A stretch of DNA of 64,000 nt, taken from the NCBI RefSeq assembly GCF_003002815.1, contig NZ_PVTF01000008.1, forward strand, positions 1 to 64,000, read 5' to 3'. The stretch is from Umezawaea tangerina. GTDB taxonomy: Bacteria > Actinomycetota > Actinomycetes > Mycobacteriales > Pseudonocardiaceae. The notes beneath the pieces are model-generated. The model did no database searches. It was not told where the DNA came from and was given only the letters and a program-made list of their open reading frames with translations. Positions 43,213 through 51,737 of this stretch are shown piece after piece (positions within the stretch are counted from its first letter, which is position 1; each line of letters starts with the position of its first letter). Both the position numbers and the translations under genes were made by a program.

Positions 43213-44193
43213 TTGAACGGCGACAGGATGACCGGGGTGGTCGTGCGCGCACCCGGCGGCCCGGACGTGCTCCAGGTCGAGGAGATGGCCGCGCCGACAC
43301 CCGCGGCGGGCGGGGTCGTCGTCGAGGTGGAGGCCGCGGGAGTGGCCTTCGGCGACGTGCAGCTGCGGCAGGGGCGCTTGCCCGGCAAGCTCCCGGTCGT
43401 CCCCGGCTACGACGTGGTCGGCCGGGTCTCGGCGGTGGGACCGGGCGTGCGGGGGATCGCGGTCGGGCAGCGGGTGGCGGCGCTGACCGGCACCGGCGGT
43501 TACGCCACCCGCGCCGCGGCGCGGGCGGACCGGGTCGTGCCGGTGCCGGAGGGCCTGCCCGCGGCGTCGGTGGTGGCGCTGGTGCTCAACTACCTGACGG
43601 CGTGGCAGATGCTCCACCGGGCCGCCGCGGTCCGGCCGGGCGGCTCCGTCCTGGTGCTCGGCGCGGCGGGCGGGGTGGGATCCGCGCTCGTCGAGCTGGC
43701 GGCCAGGGACGGGATCCGCGTCTACGGCACCGCGTCGCCACGGCGCCACGCGGCGTTGACCGCCGCCGGGGTCACCGTCGTCGCCGACCAGACCGCCGTG
43801 CCCGAACCGGTCGACGCCGTGTTCGACTCCGTCGGCGGACCCTCGCTGGCCGTCAGCCGCCGGGCGGCCAAGCCGACCGGCGTGGTGGTCGGGTACGGCA
43901 TGAGCTTCGCGATCGCCGCGGACCTGTCGAAGGCGGGCGGCCTCGTCCGAGCCGTGGCCGCGCTGGCGCGGGCCAAGCTCACCCCCGGCCCGAAGGTGGT
44001 CGACTACCTCGTCCTGTCGAGCGCCGACCGGGACCCCGCCGCGTTCCGCGCCGACCTCGCGCGGCTGCTCGACCTGCTCGCCGAAGGGGCCGTCAGCCCC
44101 GTCGTGACGACGATGCCGCTGGCGCGCGCGGCCGAGGCGCACCGCCTGCTGGAGGCGCGCCAGGTCGTCGGCAAGCTCGTGCTCGTTCCCTGA
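43213..44193 (+). CDS. Zinc-free medium-chain reductase (quinone oxidoreductase-like)
   Basis: A 326-residue MDR-superfamily oxidoreductase. The N-terminal GroES-like domain contains GVAFGDVQLRQGRLPGKLPVVPGYDVVG; zinc-ligand cysteines are absent. The NADPH-binding loop is LGAAGGVGSA near residues 155-164, and the C-terminal HRLLEARQVVGKLVLVP ending is typical of quinone/enone reductases. The TTG at 43213 is preferred because GGAGAGG precedes it at good spacing; an ATG five codons later has none. It is divergent from the peptidase gene. The substrate is unknown. Confidence 0.9.
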   Translation: MNGDRMTGVVVRAPGGPDVLQVEEMAAPTPAAGGVVVEVEAAGVAFGDVQLRQGRLPGKLPVVPGYDVVGRVSAVGPGVRGIAVGQRVAALTGTGGYATRAAARADRVVPVPEGLPAASVVALVLNYLTAWQMLHRAAAVRPGGSVLVLGAAGGVGSALVELAARDGIRVYGTASPRRHAALTAAGVTVVADQTAVPEPVDAVFDSVGGPSLAVSRRAAKPTGVVVGYGMSFAIAADLSKAGGLVRAVAALARAKLTPGPKVVDYLVLSSADRDPAAFRADLARLLDLLAEGAVSPVVTTMPLARAAEAHRLLEARQVVGKLVLVP

Positions 44194-44278
44194 CGTCCGT
44201 CCCACGGACGGGTATCGGCTGGTTTGAGGTTGTCGCACAAGGGCATCCAGGACCAACTTCGATCCACAGGAGACGGAC

Positions 44279-44485
44279 ATGGGCCTCAACGACGACGACA
44301 TCACCGGCACGAGCGGCCCGGAAGGCCCCGCTGACGGCGGTGCTGACGGCGTGCCGAACGAGCACGACGGCGGCGCCGACGGCGGCGCGAGCCCGGACGA
44401 GCACGGTCCGGCCGACGGCGGTGCCGGTGCGGTGCCCAACGAGCACGACGGCGGCGCCGACGGCGGTGCGGGCGGCGGGCGTTGA
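44279..44485 (+). CDS. Repeat-containing acidic peptide, putative substrate of the adjacent oxygenase
   Basis: A 68-residue peptide with a short N-terminal leader-like part (MGLNDDDITGTSGPE) and then two near-identical units of about 26 residues, each built as GPADGGA..., PNEHDGGADGGA. It is almost entirely Gly, Ala, Asp, Pro, with two NEHDGG and one DEHG site, and has no Cys, Ser/Thr-rich core or hydrophobic segment. AGGAG lies 7 bases before the ATG. Its stop overlaps the start of a JmjC/cupin oxygenase (TGATG), which in turn overlaps a ferredoxin-like gene. The size, low complexity, repeated core and enzyme neighbours suggest a peptide modified after translation (hydroxylation of Asp, Asn or His), but that is inference. 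No known peptide family is recognised. Confidence 0.85.
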   Translation: MGLNDDDITGTSGPEGPADGGADGVPNEHDGGADGGASPDEHGPADGGAGAVPNEHDGGADGGAGGGR

Positions 44486-45744
44486 TGACCGCTCTTCCGA
44501 CCGGGCGCAGCGCCTGCGGGTCTTCGGACCGGCAGGCGCTGCGCCGCTGCGTGGGGGTCGACCCGGAGGTGTTCGCGGCCGAGCACTGGGGTCGGACCCC
44601 GCTGTTCACCCCGGCCGCGGACCTGCCGAGGGCGTTCGACGACCTGCTCGACCTGGCCCAGGTCGACGAGCTGCTGTCCCGGCGCGGCCTGCGCACACCG
44701 TTCCTGCGGGTCGCCCGCGACGGCACCGTGCTCGGGTCGTCCCAGTTCACCCGCGGTGGCGGGGTCGGCGCGGAGATCGCCGACCAGGTCGCCGACGACC
44801 TGGTGGCGGCGCTGTTCGCGGAGGGCAGCACGCTGGTGCTCCAGGGCCTGCACCGGCTGTGGCCGCCGCTGATCGACCTCGCGGGCGAGCTGAACGCCGA
44901 CCTCGGGCACCCGGTGCAGGTCAACGCCTACATCACGCCCCCGCAGTCGCAGGGCTTCTCGGCCCACTACGACGTCCACGACGTGTTCGTCCTCCAGGTG
45001 GCCGGGCACAAGCGGTGGCGCGTCCACGCGCCCGTGCACCCCGACCCGCTGCGCGACCAGCCGTGGGCCGACCACGCCGAGGCCGTCGCCGAGCAGGCCG
45101 GTCGTGAACCGCTGATCGACCGCGTGCTGGCACCGGGCGACGCGCTCTACCTGCCGCGCGGCTACCTGCACTCGGCGGTGGCGCAGGGCGAGATCAGCGC
45201 TCACCTCACCGTGGGCGTGCACGTCGTGACCCGCCACGCGCTGGTGGAAGCGCTGTTCGCGCTGGCAGGCCGGGACGTCGACCTGCGCACGTCGCTGCCC
45301 CTCGGGATCGACCCGGCCGACCCGGAGCAGCTCGCGCCGCACGTCGCGGACGTGGTCAAGCTCCTCGCCGGTGTGCTGGCCGACGCCGATCCCGCGGATG
45401 TCGCCGAACGGGTTCGCCGCCACGTGTGGGCGGGCAACCGGCCCACGCCGGTGGCGCCGCTGGCCCAGGCGACCGCCGCGCGCGAGGCGGACGAGGGCAC
45501 CGCGGTGCGCTGGCGGCGGGGACTGCGCTTCCGGCTGGGCACGGCGGGTGAGCGGGTCGTGCTCGACCTGCCGCACGACCGCCTGACCCTGCCGGTGTCC
45601 ACGGCCGCCGCGCTGGAGCGGCTGGCGACCGGCGACGTCGTCGTGCTCGGCGACCTGCCCGGCCTGCCGGTCGACGACCAGCGGGTGCTCGTGCGCAGGC
45701 TGCTCAAAGAAGGGGTCGTGGTCCCCGCCGGACCACCGTCGTGA
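44485..45744 (+). CDS. JmjC/cupin-domain 2-oxoglutarate-dependent oxygenase (ROXA/NO66-like)
   Basis: A 419-residue cupin-fold oxygenase. The iron triad is HYD (His about 159, Asp about 161, in SAHYDVHDVFVLQVAGHKRW) and the distal His in PRGYLHSA near 227; the lysine of GHKRW fits 2-oxoglutarate binding. The C-terminal half is a winged-helix-like dimer/arm region as in ribosomal oxygenases that hydroxylate Arg or His in ribosomal proteins. It starts on the TGATG overlap with the repeat peptide and ends on a GTGA overlap with the ferredoxin-like gene. A dedicated peptide substrate is therefore a stronger guess than a ribosomal one. Confidence 0.92.
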   Translation: MTALPTGRSACGSSDRQALRRCVGVDPEVFAAEHWGRTPLFTPAADLPRAFDDLLDLAQVDELLSRRGLRTPFLRVARDGTVLGSSQFTRGGGVGAEIADQVADDLVAALFAEGSTLVLQGLHRLWPPLIDLAGELNADLGHPVQVNAYITPPQSQGFSAHYDVHDVFVLQVAGHKRWRVHAPVHPDPLRDQPWADHAEAVAEQAGREPLIDRVLAPGDALYLPRGYLHSAVAQGEISAHLTVGVHVVTRHALVEALFALAGRDVDLRTSLPLGIDPADPEQLAPHVADVVKLLAGVLADADPADVAERVRRHVWAGNRPTPVAPLAQATAAREADEGTAVRWRRGLRFRLGTAGERVVLDLPHDRLTLPVSTAAALERLATGDVVVLGDLPGLPVDDQRVLVRRLLKEGVVVPAGPPS

Positions 45745-46616
45745 ACCGCGAGCGGTGCGCGGACGGGTGCGTCCGCCGTGACGACCCGCCCACCGCGACC
45801 GCGCCGCCGGTGGGCCGCTGGGTGCTGGTGGAGCTGCCCGGCCCGTGGGGACCCGACCCGCTGCGGCTGACCTCGGAAGGGGTGGCGGTCACGCCCTTCG
45901 CGGGCGCGGTCGGTGCCAGGGTGCTGTTCATCCGGCGGCCCGGCCGCACCGTACCGGGTCGCCGCAGGCGGTGGGCGTTCGCCGACTCGACGCCGGGGAG
46001 CGAGCGGATCTCGTGGGGGGAGTTCGACGACCCCGCCGAGCTGGCCGGCATCCGGCCGGGCGACGGCGTGGCCTCGGAGCGGCCGGTGTACCTGGTGTGC
46101 ACGCACGGCAGGCACGACCTGTGCTGCGCGGTGCGCGGCCGTCCGGTCGCCGCCGCGCTGGCCGCGGCCCGGCCCGAGGACACCTGGGAGTGCTCGCACG
46201 TCGGCGGCGACCGGTTCGCCGCGAACCTCGTGGTCCTGCCGCACGGGCTCTACTACGGCAGGCTCGACGAGCGGAGTGCCGTCGAGGTCGCCGAGGCGCA
46301 CGAGCGGGGTCTGGTGCTCGGCCCGGTGGCCCGCGGCCGGTCCTCGGTGCCCGCGCCCGTGCAGGCCGCCGAGCACTTCGCCCGCGGACACCTCGGCGAG
46401 GACCGGCTGGACCGGCTCCGCCTGGTGACCGTCGAGCAGGTCGAGCGGCACCGCTGGCGGGTGCGGTTCACCGGACCGGACGCGGTGGTCGAGGTGAAGG
46501 CCGGGTTCCACCGGGCCGACAGCCCGCTCACCTGCGCCGGGTCCACTCCCGGAACCGCGAGGGAGTTCGAGCTGGTCTCGGTGTCCGGCGGCGTCGGACC
46601 CGGCGCGGGCGGGTGA
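45741..46616 (+). CDS. Sucrase/ferredoxin-like protein (thioredoxin-fold [2Fe-2S])
   Basis: A 291-residue Suc_Fer-like protein. The core is the thioredoxin-like ferredoxin pattern VCTHGRHDLCCAVRGRPVAAAL (about residues 118-139) followed by WECSHVGGDRFAANLVVLPHGLYYGRL near 152-178. The CTHG...CC and CSH groups would hold a [2Fe-2S] cluster. Despite the name the family is not a proven sucrase. Coupled by overlap to the JmjC gene, it could pass electrons that keep the oxygenase iron reduced, or act as a second modifying step. The last gene of the trio ends 72 bp before the carotenoid genes. Confidence 0.88.
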   Translation: MNRERCADGCVRRDDPPTATAPPVGRWVLVELPGPWGPDPLRLTSEGVAVTPFAGAVGARVLFIRRPGRTVPGRRRRWAFADSTPGSERISWGEFDDPAELAGIRPGDGVASERPVYLVCTHGRHDLCCAVRGRPVAAALAAARPEDTWECSHVGGDRFAANLVVLPHGLYYGRLDERSAVEVAEAHERGLVLGPVARGRSSVPAPVQAAEHFARGHLGEDRLDRLRLVTVEQVERHRWRVRFTGPDAVVEVKAGFHRADSPLTCAGSTPGTAREFELVSVSGGVGPGAGG

Positions 46617-46622
46617 GCGGCG

Positions 46623-46643
46623 GGTCCGCTTGTCATGCGGACC
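46623..46643 (+). promoter_or_regulatory. Shared crt control motif, site 1
   Basis: Inverted repeat GGTCCGC-N7-GCGGACC upstream of crtYc, with the plus-strand word GTCATGCGGACC. The same word occurs upstream of crtE. A TACGGT hexamer lies 14 bases after. It is a candidate site for a light- or redox-responsive regulator, or a -35 region for an extracytoplasmic-function sigma factor. Confidence 0.55.
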
Positions 46644-46688
46644 GCCACCACCCGACCTACGGTGGGGCTGAGCCGCGGAGGTCGGGTG

Positions 46689-47048
46689 ATGGACGGTCGT
46701 TGGGAGTACGTGCTCCTGCTGCTCGGATGTCTTGCTGTGACAGCACCCCTGGAGCTGCGGGGTGACGGTGTGTACCGGAGACCGGCCGCGCTCGCGCGGG
46801 CGATCCTCCCGGTGGTGCTGCTGTTCACCGCGTGGGACGTCGTGGCGATCGCCAGGCGGCACTGGGACTACAACCCGGCGTTCGTGACCGGGATCCGGCT
46901 GCCGGGCGCGCTGCCGGTCGAGGAGTTGCTGTTCTTCGTCGTGGTGCCGCTCTGCGCCGTGCTCACCTACGAGGCCGTGCTCGCCTTGCGGCCCAAGGGG
47001 ATCAGGCTCGACGGGGCGGTGCCGGACCTGGCCGCGCGCCGCGGCTGA
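46689..47048 (+). CDS. crtYc: Lycopene cyclase subunit (CrtYc-like)
   Basis: A 119-residue integral membrane protein with three hydrophobic segments and the cyclase signature LPVEELLFF near residues 79-87, which holds the acidic residues for acid-base ring closure. It is one half of the heterodimeric lycopene cyclase of actinobacteria; the second half is the next gene. Together they would turn lycopene into beta-carotene. The ATG at 46689 has GGAGG 7 bases before it. Stop and next start overlap (TGATG). Confidence 0.92.
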   Translation: MDGRWEYVLLLLGCLAVTAPLELRGDGVYRRPAALARAILPVVLLFTAWDVVAIARRHWDYNPAFVTGIRLPGALPVEELLFFVVVPLCAVLTYEAVLALRPKGIRLDGAVPDLAARRG

Positions 47049-47365
47049 TGGGCCGGGAGTACCTGGTGGCGGCGTTGGCGGCCGCCGTGCTGACCGTCCT
47101 CTTCGAACTCCTGGTCCTGCGCACGGGCCTGTTCCGCCGCACCGCCTACTGGGTCACGATGGCGATCGTCTTCGCGTTCCAGGTGCTGGTCGACGGGTGG
47201 CTGACCAAGCTGAGCGCGCCGGTCGTGCGCTACGCGGACTGGGCGATCAGCGGTGTGCGGGTGCCGTGGGACATCCCCGTGGAGGACTTCCTCTTCGGGT
47301 TCGCGATGGTCACGCTGACGCTGCTGCTGTGGGAGCGGGCGCGTGGGCGGAAGGCGGAGGTCTGA
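47048..47365 (+). CDS. crtYd: Lycopene cyclase subunit (CrtYd-like)
   Basis: A 105-residue membrane protein, the second cyclase subunit, with three hydrophobic segments and IPVEDFLFGF near residues 78-87, the matching acidic motif. Having both subunits as separate overlapping genes is the actinobacterial arrangement, unlike the single CrtY flavoprotein of Streptomyces coelicolor. The methyltransferase gene begins at the next base after its stop. Confidence 0.92.
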   Translation: MGREYLVAALAAAVLTVLFELLVLRTGLFRRTAYWVTMAIVFAFQVLVDGWLTKLSAPVVRYADWAISGVRVPWDIPVEDFLFGFAMVTLTLLLWERARGRKAEV

Positions 47366-48091
47366 GTGCGGTCCACGACCACGGCGGAGGTGCCCGGCGC
47401 GTTCGACGCCGCCGCGCCGGCCTACGACTTCCTGGTGGGCATGAACCCCGGCTACCACGAGGCCCTGCGCCGTTCGGCGAGCGGACTGCGGCTCTCCGGC
47501 GGCGGCAAGGGCCTGCGGCTGCTCGACCTCGGCTGCGGCACGGGCGCGTCCACGGCCGCGCTGCTCGCCGTGGCGCCGGAGGCCGAGATCGTCGGCGTGG
47601 ACGCGTCCGAGGGCATGCTGGCCCGCGCCCGCCGCAAGCACTGGCCGGACACGGTGTCCTTCGTGCACGCCAGGGCCGAGGACCTGCTCGCGGTAGGGGT
47701 GCGCGGGCCGTTCGACGGCGTGTTCGCGGCCTACCTGGTCCGCAACCTGCCCGAGCCGGACCCGGTGCTGGAGGTCGTGCGGGACCTGCTCAGGCCGGGC
47801 GCGCCGTTCGTGGTCCACGAGTACTCCGTGCGCGACTCGTTGCCGCGCACGGTGATCTGGACCGCGGTGTGCTGGGCGGTGGTCATCCCCAGCGGCGCCG
47901 TCGCCACCCGCACACCGGGCATCTTCACCTACCTGTGGCGCAGCGCGCTGGCCTTCGACGGCGCGGGCGCGCTGCGCGACCGGCTGCGCCGCACCGGGTT
48001 CACCGGCGTCCGCAGCGACACGGTGTCGGGCTGGCAGCGCGGCGTCGTGCACACCTTCGTAGCCCACGCACCCAGGGGAGAGCACGGATGA
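47366..48091 (+). CDS. crtT: Class I SAM-dependent methyltransferase (CrtT-like)
   Basis: A 241-residue methyltransferase with SAM motif LLDLGCGTGAST near residues 51-62, acidic strand GVDASEGMLARA and VFAAYLVRNLPEPD. In Streptomyces-type aromatic carotenoid clusters a gene of this kind (crtT) sits between the cyclase and crtU, as here. The precise methyl acceptor is not established. The GTG directly abuts crtYd's stop, and the 3' end overlaps crtU by 4 bases. Confidence 0.85.
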   Translation: MRSTTTAEVPGAFDAAAPAYDFLVGMNPGYHEALRRSASGLRLSGGGKGLRLLDLGCGTGASTAALLAVAPEAEIVGVDASEGMLARARRKHWPDTVSFVHARAEDLLAVGVRGPFDGVFAAYLVRNLPEPDPVLEVVRDLLRPGAPFVVHEYSVRDSLPRTVIWTAVCWAVVIPSGAVATRTPGIFTYLWRSALAFDGAGALRDRLRRTGFTGVRSDTVSGWQRGVVHTFVAHAPRGEHG

Positions 48092-49656
48092 CCGCCCGCG
48101 ACCGCAAGGCCGTCCGCACCCCCGGACCGGTGGGGCGCACCTCGTTCGAGCACGACGAACCCGTGGTCGCGGTGGTGGGCGGCGGGATCGCCGGACTGTC
48201 CGCCGCGACGATCCTGGCCGAACGCGGCGCGCGGGTCGTGCTGTGCGAGCGCGAGGACTACCTGGGCGGCCGGGTCGGCGGGTGGGCCACCGAGCTGGCC
48301 GACGGCAGCACCGCCACGATGACCCGCGGCTTCCACGCGTTCTTCCGGCAGTACTACAACCTGCGCTCGCTGCTGGCTCGCGTAGACCCGGACGGCACCG
48401 CGCTGGTCGGGCTGCCCGACTACCCGCTCTGGCACGCGGGCGGCCACCGCGAGGGCTTCGCCGGGCTGCCGCGCGCCGTGCCGTGGAACGCGGCGGCGTT
48501 CCTGCGGCGCAGCCCCACCTTCGCGTGGCGCGACCTGCCGTCGGTGAACACCCGCGCCGCGCTGCCGCTGCTCGACGTGTCGGTGCCCCGCACCTACGAC
48601 GAGCTCGACGGCCTGGACGCCGCGACCTACCTCGGGCACGTGCGCTTCCCGCGCGCGGCGCACGCGCTGGCGTTCGAGGTGTTCTCCCGCAGCTTCTTCG
48701 CCCACCCGAGCCGGATGTCCGCCGCCGAGCTGGCGACCATGTTCCACATCTACTTCCTGGGCTCGGCCGAGGGGCTGCTGTTCGACGTGGCCGCGGACCC
48801 GTTCCCGCACGCGCTGTGGAACCCGCTGGCCCGCTACCTGGACTCGCTCGGCGCCTCGGTGCGCACCGGGACCCCGGTGGAGGGCGTCGACACCGGCGGC
48901 GGGAGGCGGTTCACCGTCCGGCTGCCGGGGGAGTCGGTCGAGGCCGACGCGGTCGTGCTGGCCGCCGACGTGCACGGCCTGCGCCGGGTCGTCGACGCCT
49001 CGCCGGGACTGGGCACGTCCGGGTGGCGGGCGGGGATCTCCCGCCTGGAGACGACGCCGCCGTTCCTGGTGTCCCGCTACTGGCTCGACCGCCCGGTGCG
49101 CGCGGACCGGGCGGGGTTCCTCGGCACGACCGGGTACGACCTGCTGGACAACGTGTCCGTGCTTGACCACTACGAGCACGAGGCCCGTGCCTGGGCGGCG
49201 CGCACCGGTGGTTCCGTGGTGGAGCTGCACGGCTACGCGCTGCCGGACGACCTGGACGAGGCCTCGGCCCGCGCCCGGCTGCTGGAGCAGCTCCACGTCG
49301 TGTACCCGGAGACCAAGGCCGCCGGGATCGTGGACGAGCGGCACGAGCTGCGCGCGGACTGCCCGCTGTTCCCGCCGGGCGGGTTCGCCGACCGCCCGAC
49401 CGTCGGCACGCCCGACGACTTCCTGGTCCTGGCGGGCGATCTCGTGCGGATCGACCTGCCGGTCGCGCTGATGGAACGCGCCGCGACGACCGGTTTCGCC
49501 GCGGCCAACCACCTGCTCTCCCGGTGGGGCGTGGCCGGGACTCCACTGTGGACGGTGCCGACCTCCGGTCGCGGACCGCTGCTGCGCGCGGCGGCGCGCC
49601 GCTGGGGCCGCAACCCCGGTCAGCCGGGCAGCCGACCGGTGGCGCGCAACGCGTAG
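48088..49656 (+). CDS. crtU: Carotenoid desaturase/methyltransferase (isorenieratene synthase CrtU-like)
   Basis: A 522-residue flavoprotein of the CrtI/UDP-galactopyranose-like amine-oxidase fold: VVGGGIAGLSAATILAERGARV near residues 27-48, then CEREDYLGGRVGGW. In its family it desaturates beta-ionone rings with methyl migration, turning beta-carotene into isorenieratene. MTRGFHAFFRQYYNLRSLL and the C-terminal LVLAGDLVRIDLPVALMERA match that group rather than phytoene desaturase. The 3' end overlaps the convergent Rieske gene by 37 bp. Confidence 0.88.
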   Translation: MTARDRKAVRTPGPVGRTSFEHDEPVVAVVGGGIAGLSAATILAERGARVVLCEREDYLGGRVGGWATELADGSTATMTRGFHAFFRQYYNLRSLLARVDPDGTALVGLPDYPLWHAGGHREGFAGLPRAVPWNAAAFLRRSPTFAWRDLPSVNTRAALPLLDVSVPRTYDELDGLDAATYLGHVRFPRAAHALAFEVFSRSFFAHPSRMSAAELATMFHIYFLGSAEGLLFDVAADPFPHALWNPLARYLDSLGASVRTGTPVEGVDTGGGRRFTVRLPGESVEADAVVLAADVHGLRRVVDASPGLGTSGWRAGISRLETTPPFLVSRYWLDRPVRADRAGFLGTTGYDLLDNVSVLDHYEHEARAWAARTGGSVVELHGYALPDDLDEASARARLLEQLHVVYPETKAAGIVDERHELRADCPLFPPGGFADRPTVGTPDDFLVLAGDLVRIDLPVALMERAATTGFAAANHLLSRWGVAGTPLWTVPTSGRGPLLRAAARRWGRNPGQPGSRPVARNA

Positions 49657-50597
49657 CGGCGCTCGGCGTAGGCCATGTCGTCGCGCCACAACCGCTTCGC
49701 GGCCCACCGCATCACCGGCCGCAGGGCGGGCGCGGTCGACCTGGCCACGGCGAACCCTGGCCGCGGCGAGTGCGCGATCGTCGCCTCGACGACCGCCGTG
49801 CGCGCGACCCCGTCGGGGCCGGGGGACAGCGGAGTGGCGTGGGTCTCCACGACGCTGCCGGTGCCCTCGCCCTCGACGATGTGCATCACGATCGTGCGCG
49901 GCTCGGGGCAGGTGAACGCGGCCACCACCGGCACGCCGACCCGCCCGGCCAGCCGGAAGGTGACCTCCACCAGGAACTTGTCGTCGCGCTCGGTCGGCGT
50001 CTCCAGCACGCTCAGGTTCGCGAACGAGTACGGGTGGAACCACGCGCCGTGCCACGGGTCGAGCCGGTTGGCGACCACGTCCTCCGGCTCGCACCGGCCG
50101 ACGACGGTCGCGACGGCGTCGACCGAGCCCGCGGGCGGGCGGACCGGCAGCACGGGTTCCGGCAGCGGTTCCTCGCCGCCCACCTCGTCCAGCCGCACCC
50201 ACGCCAGCACGCCGTCGTCGTGCGCCGGGTAGGGGCTCCAGCCGCCGAACCGCTTGCCGTCCAACGCCAGGCCGTGCCACCGGCACACGACCTTGCCCTG
50301 GTGCACCGCGCCGTCGCACAGCGGCGCGCCCAGGTGCGGGCACGCGCCCGGCCCGGCCAGCAGCTCACCACCGGCTCCGCGCCACGCGACGACCTCGCGG
50401 CCCGCGACGGTCAGCCCGAACGGCTTCCCCGTGACGACGTCGCGGCTGGCGCCGAGCACGAACCAGTTCCCGGACGGCCGGGCCAGCGCGCGCTTGAGCG
50501 CCGACGCGATGAGCGCGGGCTTGGCGTCGCGCCAGGTCGGTTCCTGCTCCGGCCACGGTCGACTGCCGAACACGCGCAACGGGATGCGGACGGGCAT
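49620..50597 (-). CDS. Rieske [2Fe-2S] protein, DUF5914-type
   Basis: A 325-residue protein with a Rieske cluster CPHLGAPLCDG...CRWHGLAL (cluster ligands CxH and CxxH near residues 87-107) and a C-terminal domain that resembles the catalytic half of ring-hydroxylating oxygenases (LDPWHGAWFHPYSF). This family recurs in aromatic carotenoid clusters and may supply electrons for, or carry out, ring hydroxylation of the carotenoid. That role is inference. The ATG at 50597 has GAGGAG 8 bases upstream. It is followed on the same strand by crtB's end, in the order crtB then this gene. Confidence 0.85.
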   Translation of the reverse strand: MPVRIPLRVFGSRPWPEQEPTWRDAKPALIASALKRALARPSGNWFVLGASRDVVTGKPFGLTVAGREVVAWRGAGGELLAGPGACPHLGAPLCDGAVHQGKVVCRWHGLALDGKRFGGWSPYPAHDDGVLAWVRLDEVGGEEPLPEPVLPVRPPAGSVDAVATVVGRCEPEDVVANRLDPWHGAWFHPYSFANLSVLETPTERDDKFLVEVTFRLAGRVGVPVVAAFTCPEPRTIVMHIVEGEGTGSVVETHATPLSPGPDGVARTAVVEATIAHSPRPGFAVARSTAPALRPVMRWAAKRLWRDDMAYAERRYALRATGRLPG

Positions 50598-50620
50598 GCG
50601 GTCACTCCTCGGGGTGGTGC

Positions 50621-51553
50621 TCAGGCCGAGCGGACCAGCACGGACCTGGCCAGCGCGGGGAGGGCGATGGCCAGCCTGCGGCCGCCGGACACGACCACCC
50701 GGCCGGACAGCACGTCGTGGTCGGCTTCCTCGATCAGGTCCAGGATCCGGCCGTACAGGCGGAAAGCGGTGCCCACGCACGGCCTGGACCGCGGCGCGAG
50801 CATGGCGATGCCGGGCTCGGCGTCGCGGTACACCGCGCGGGCCCTGGCGACCTGGTGGGCGAGCGCGCGGCGGATCCGCTGGTCCGTGCGCCCGGTCCGG
50901 CGGGCGTGCTCCAGCATCGGCCGGTCGACGCCGAAGGCCGCCAGCTCGTCGGCGGGCAGGTAGACCCGGCCGCGGTCGAGGTCCTCGCCCACGTCGCGCA
51001 GGAAGTTGGTCAGCTGGAAGGCGACGCCCAGCGCCGCCGCGGCGGGTTCGGCCTCCGCGCGCGGCACGCTGGTGCCCAGCACCGGCAGCACCTGGAGGCC
51101 GATCACGGCGGCCGACCCGTGCACGTACCGGGCGAGGTCGGCGTAGGTCGGGTACTCCGCCACGGTGAGGTCCATCCGCATGGACGCCAGGAAGTCGACG
51201 AAGTGCCGGTGGTCGATGTCGTAGCGGCCCGCGGTGTCCACGACCGCCGCGATGACCGGGTCGTCGCTGCGCCCCGCGGCCAGCCCGGCGAGCAGGCTCC
51301 CCTCCACAGTGGACAGCTGCGCCGCGCGCTCGGCCGGGGTCCGGCCGTCGTGCACCTCGTCCACGATGTCGTCGGCCCACCGGGCGAACCCGTACAGCGC
51401 GTGGACGGCGGGCCGCTGCTCGCGCCGCAGCAGCCTGGTGGCGAGGAAGTAGGTGCGCCCGTGCTCGGCGTTGAGCGCGCGGCAGCGCGCGTACGCCCGC
51501 CGCAGCACGGGATCCGTGATGGCGGCGGCGTCGAGCTCCCGGTCTACGGACAT
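50621..51553 (-). CDS. crtB: Phytoene synthase
   Basis: A 310-residue trans-isoprenyl synthase that joins two geranylgeranyl diphosphates head to head into phytoene. Substrate-Mg2+ motifs: [10 protein letters not shown] near residues 58-67 and [17 protein letters not shown] near 188-204. [28 protein letters not shown] is the family opening. The ATG at 51553 is the start nearest the conserved core; an upstream extension of 27 codons lacks similarity. It is divergent from crtE and its product feeds crtI. Confidence 0.94.
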   Translation of the reverse strand: MSVDRELDAAAITDPVLRRAYARCRALNAEHGRTYFLATRLLRREQRPAVHALYGFARWADDIVDEVHDGRTPAERAAQLSTVEGSLLAGLAAGRSDDPVIAAVVDTAGRYDIDHRHFVDFLASMRMDLTVAEYPTYADLARYVHGSAAVIGLQVLPVLGTSVPRAEAEPAAAALGVAFQLTNFLRDVGEDLDRGRVYLPADELAAFGVDRPMLEHARRTGRTDQRIRRALAHQVARARAVYRDAEPGIAMLAPRSRPCVGTAFRLYGRILDLIEEADHDVLSGRVVVSGGRRLAIALPALARSVLVRSA

Positions 51554-51608
51554 GGCGCTGGGGATCCTTCCGCGGGGGATGTGGCCCCACGCTAAGGCGG
51601 CGGGTGCC

Positions 51609-51641
51609 GGTCCGCACGACGGGCGGCTCGTCATGCGGACC
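51609..51641 (+). promoter_or_regulatory. Shared crt control motif, site 2
   Basis: GGTCCGC (51609-51615) and GCGGACC (51635-51641), extended to an 11-of-12 inverted match, between divergent crtB and crtE. The word GTCATGCGGACC is identical to site 1. A TTAGCT-like hexamer lies 14-15 bases downstream, toward crtE. Confidence 0.55.
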
Positions 51642-51737
51642 CGGCCGGGCGCTGCTTAGCTCAGCACGACACCCCACGGACCCGCGCGCGCCACCGCTGG
51701 TCCGGTCGCCACCGTCCGTCCACCCCAGGAGGCGATG

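Noticed and set aside
46689-47365. crtYc and crtYd as a single broken cyclase gene
   Set aside because: Each has its own start and acidic motif and they overlap by TGATG; the two-subunit cyclase is a known actinobacterial form.
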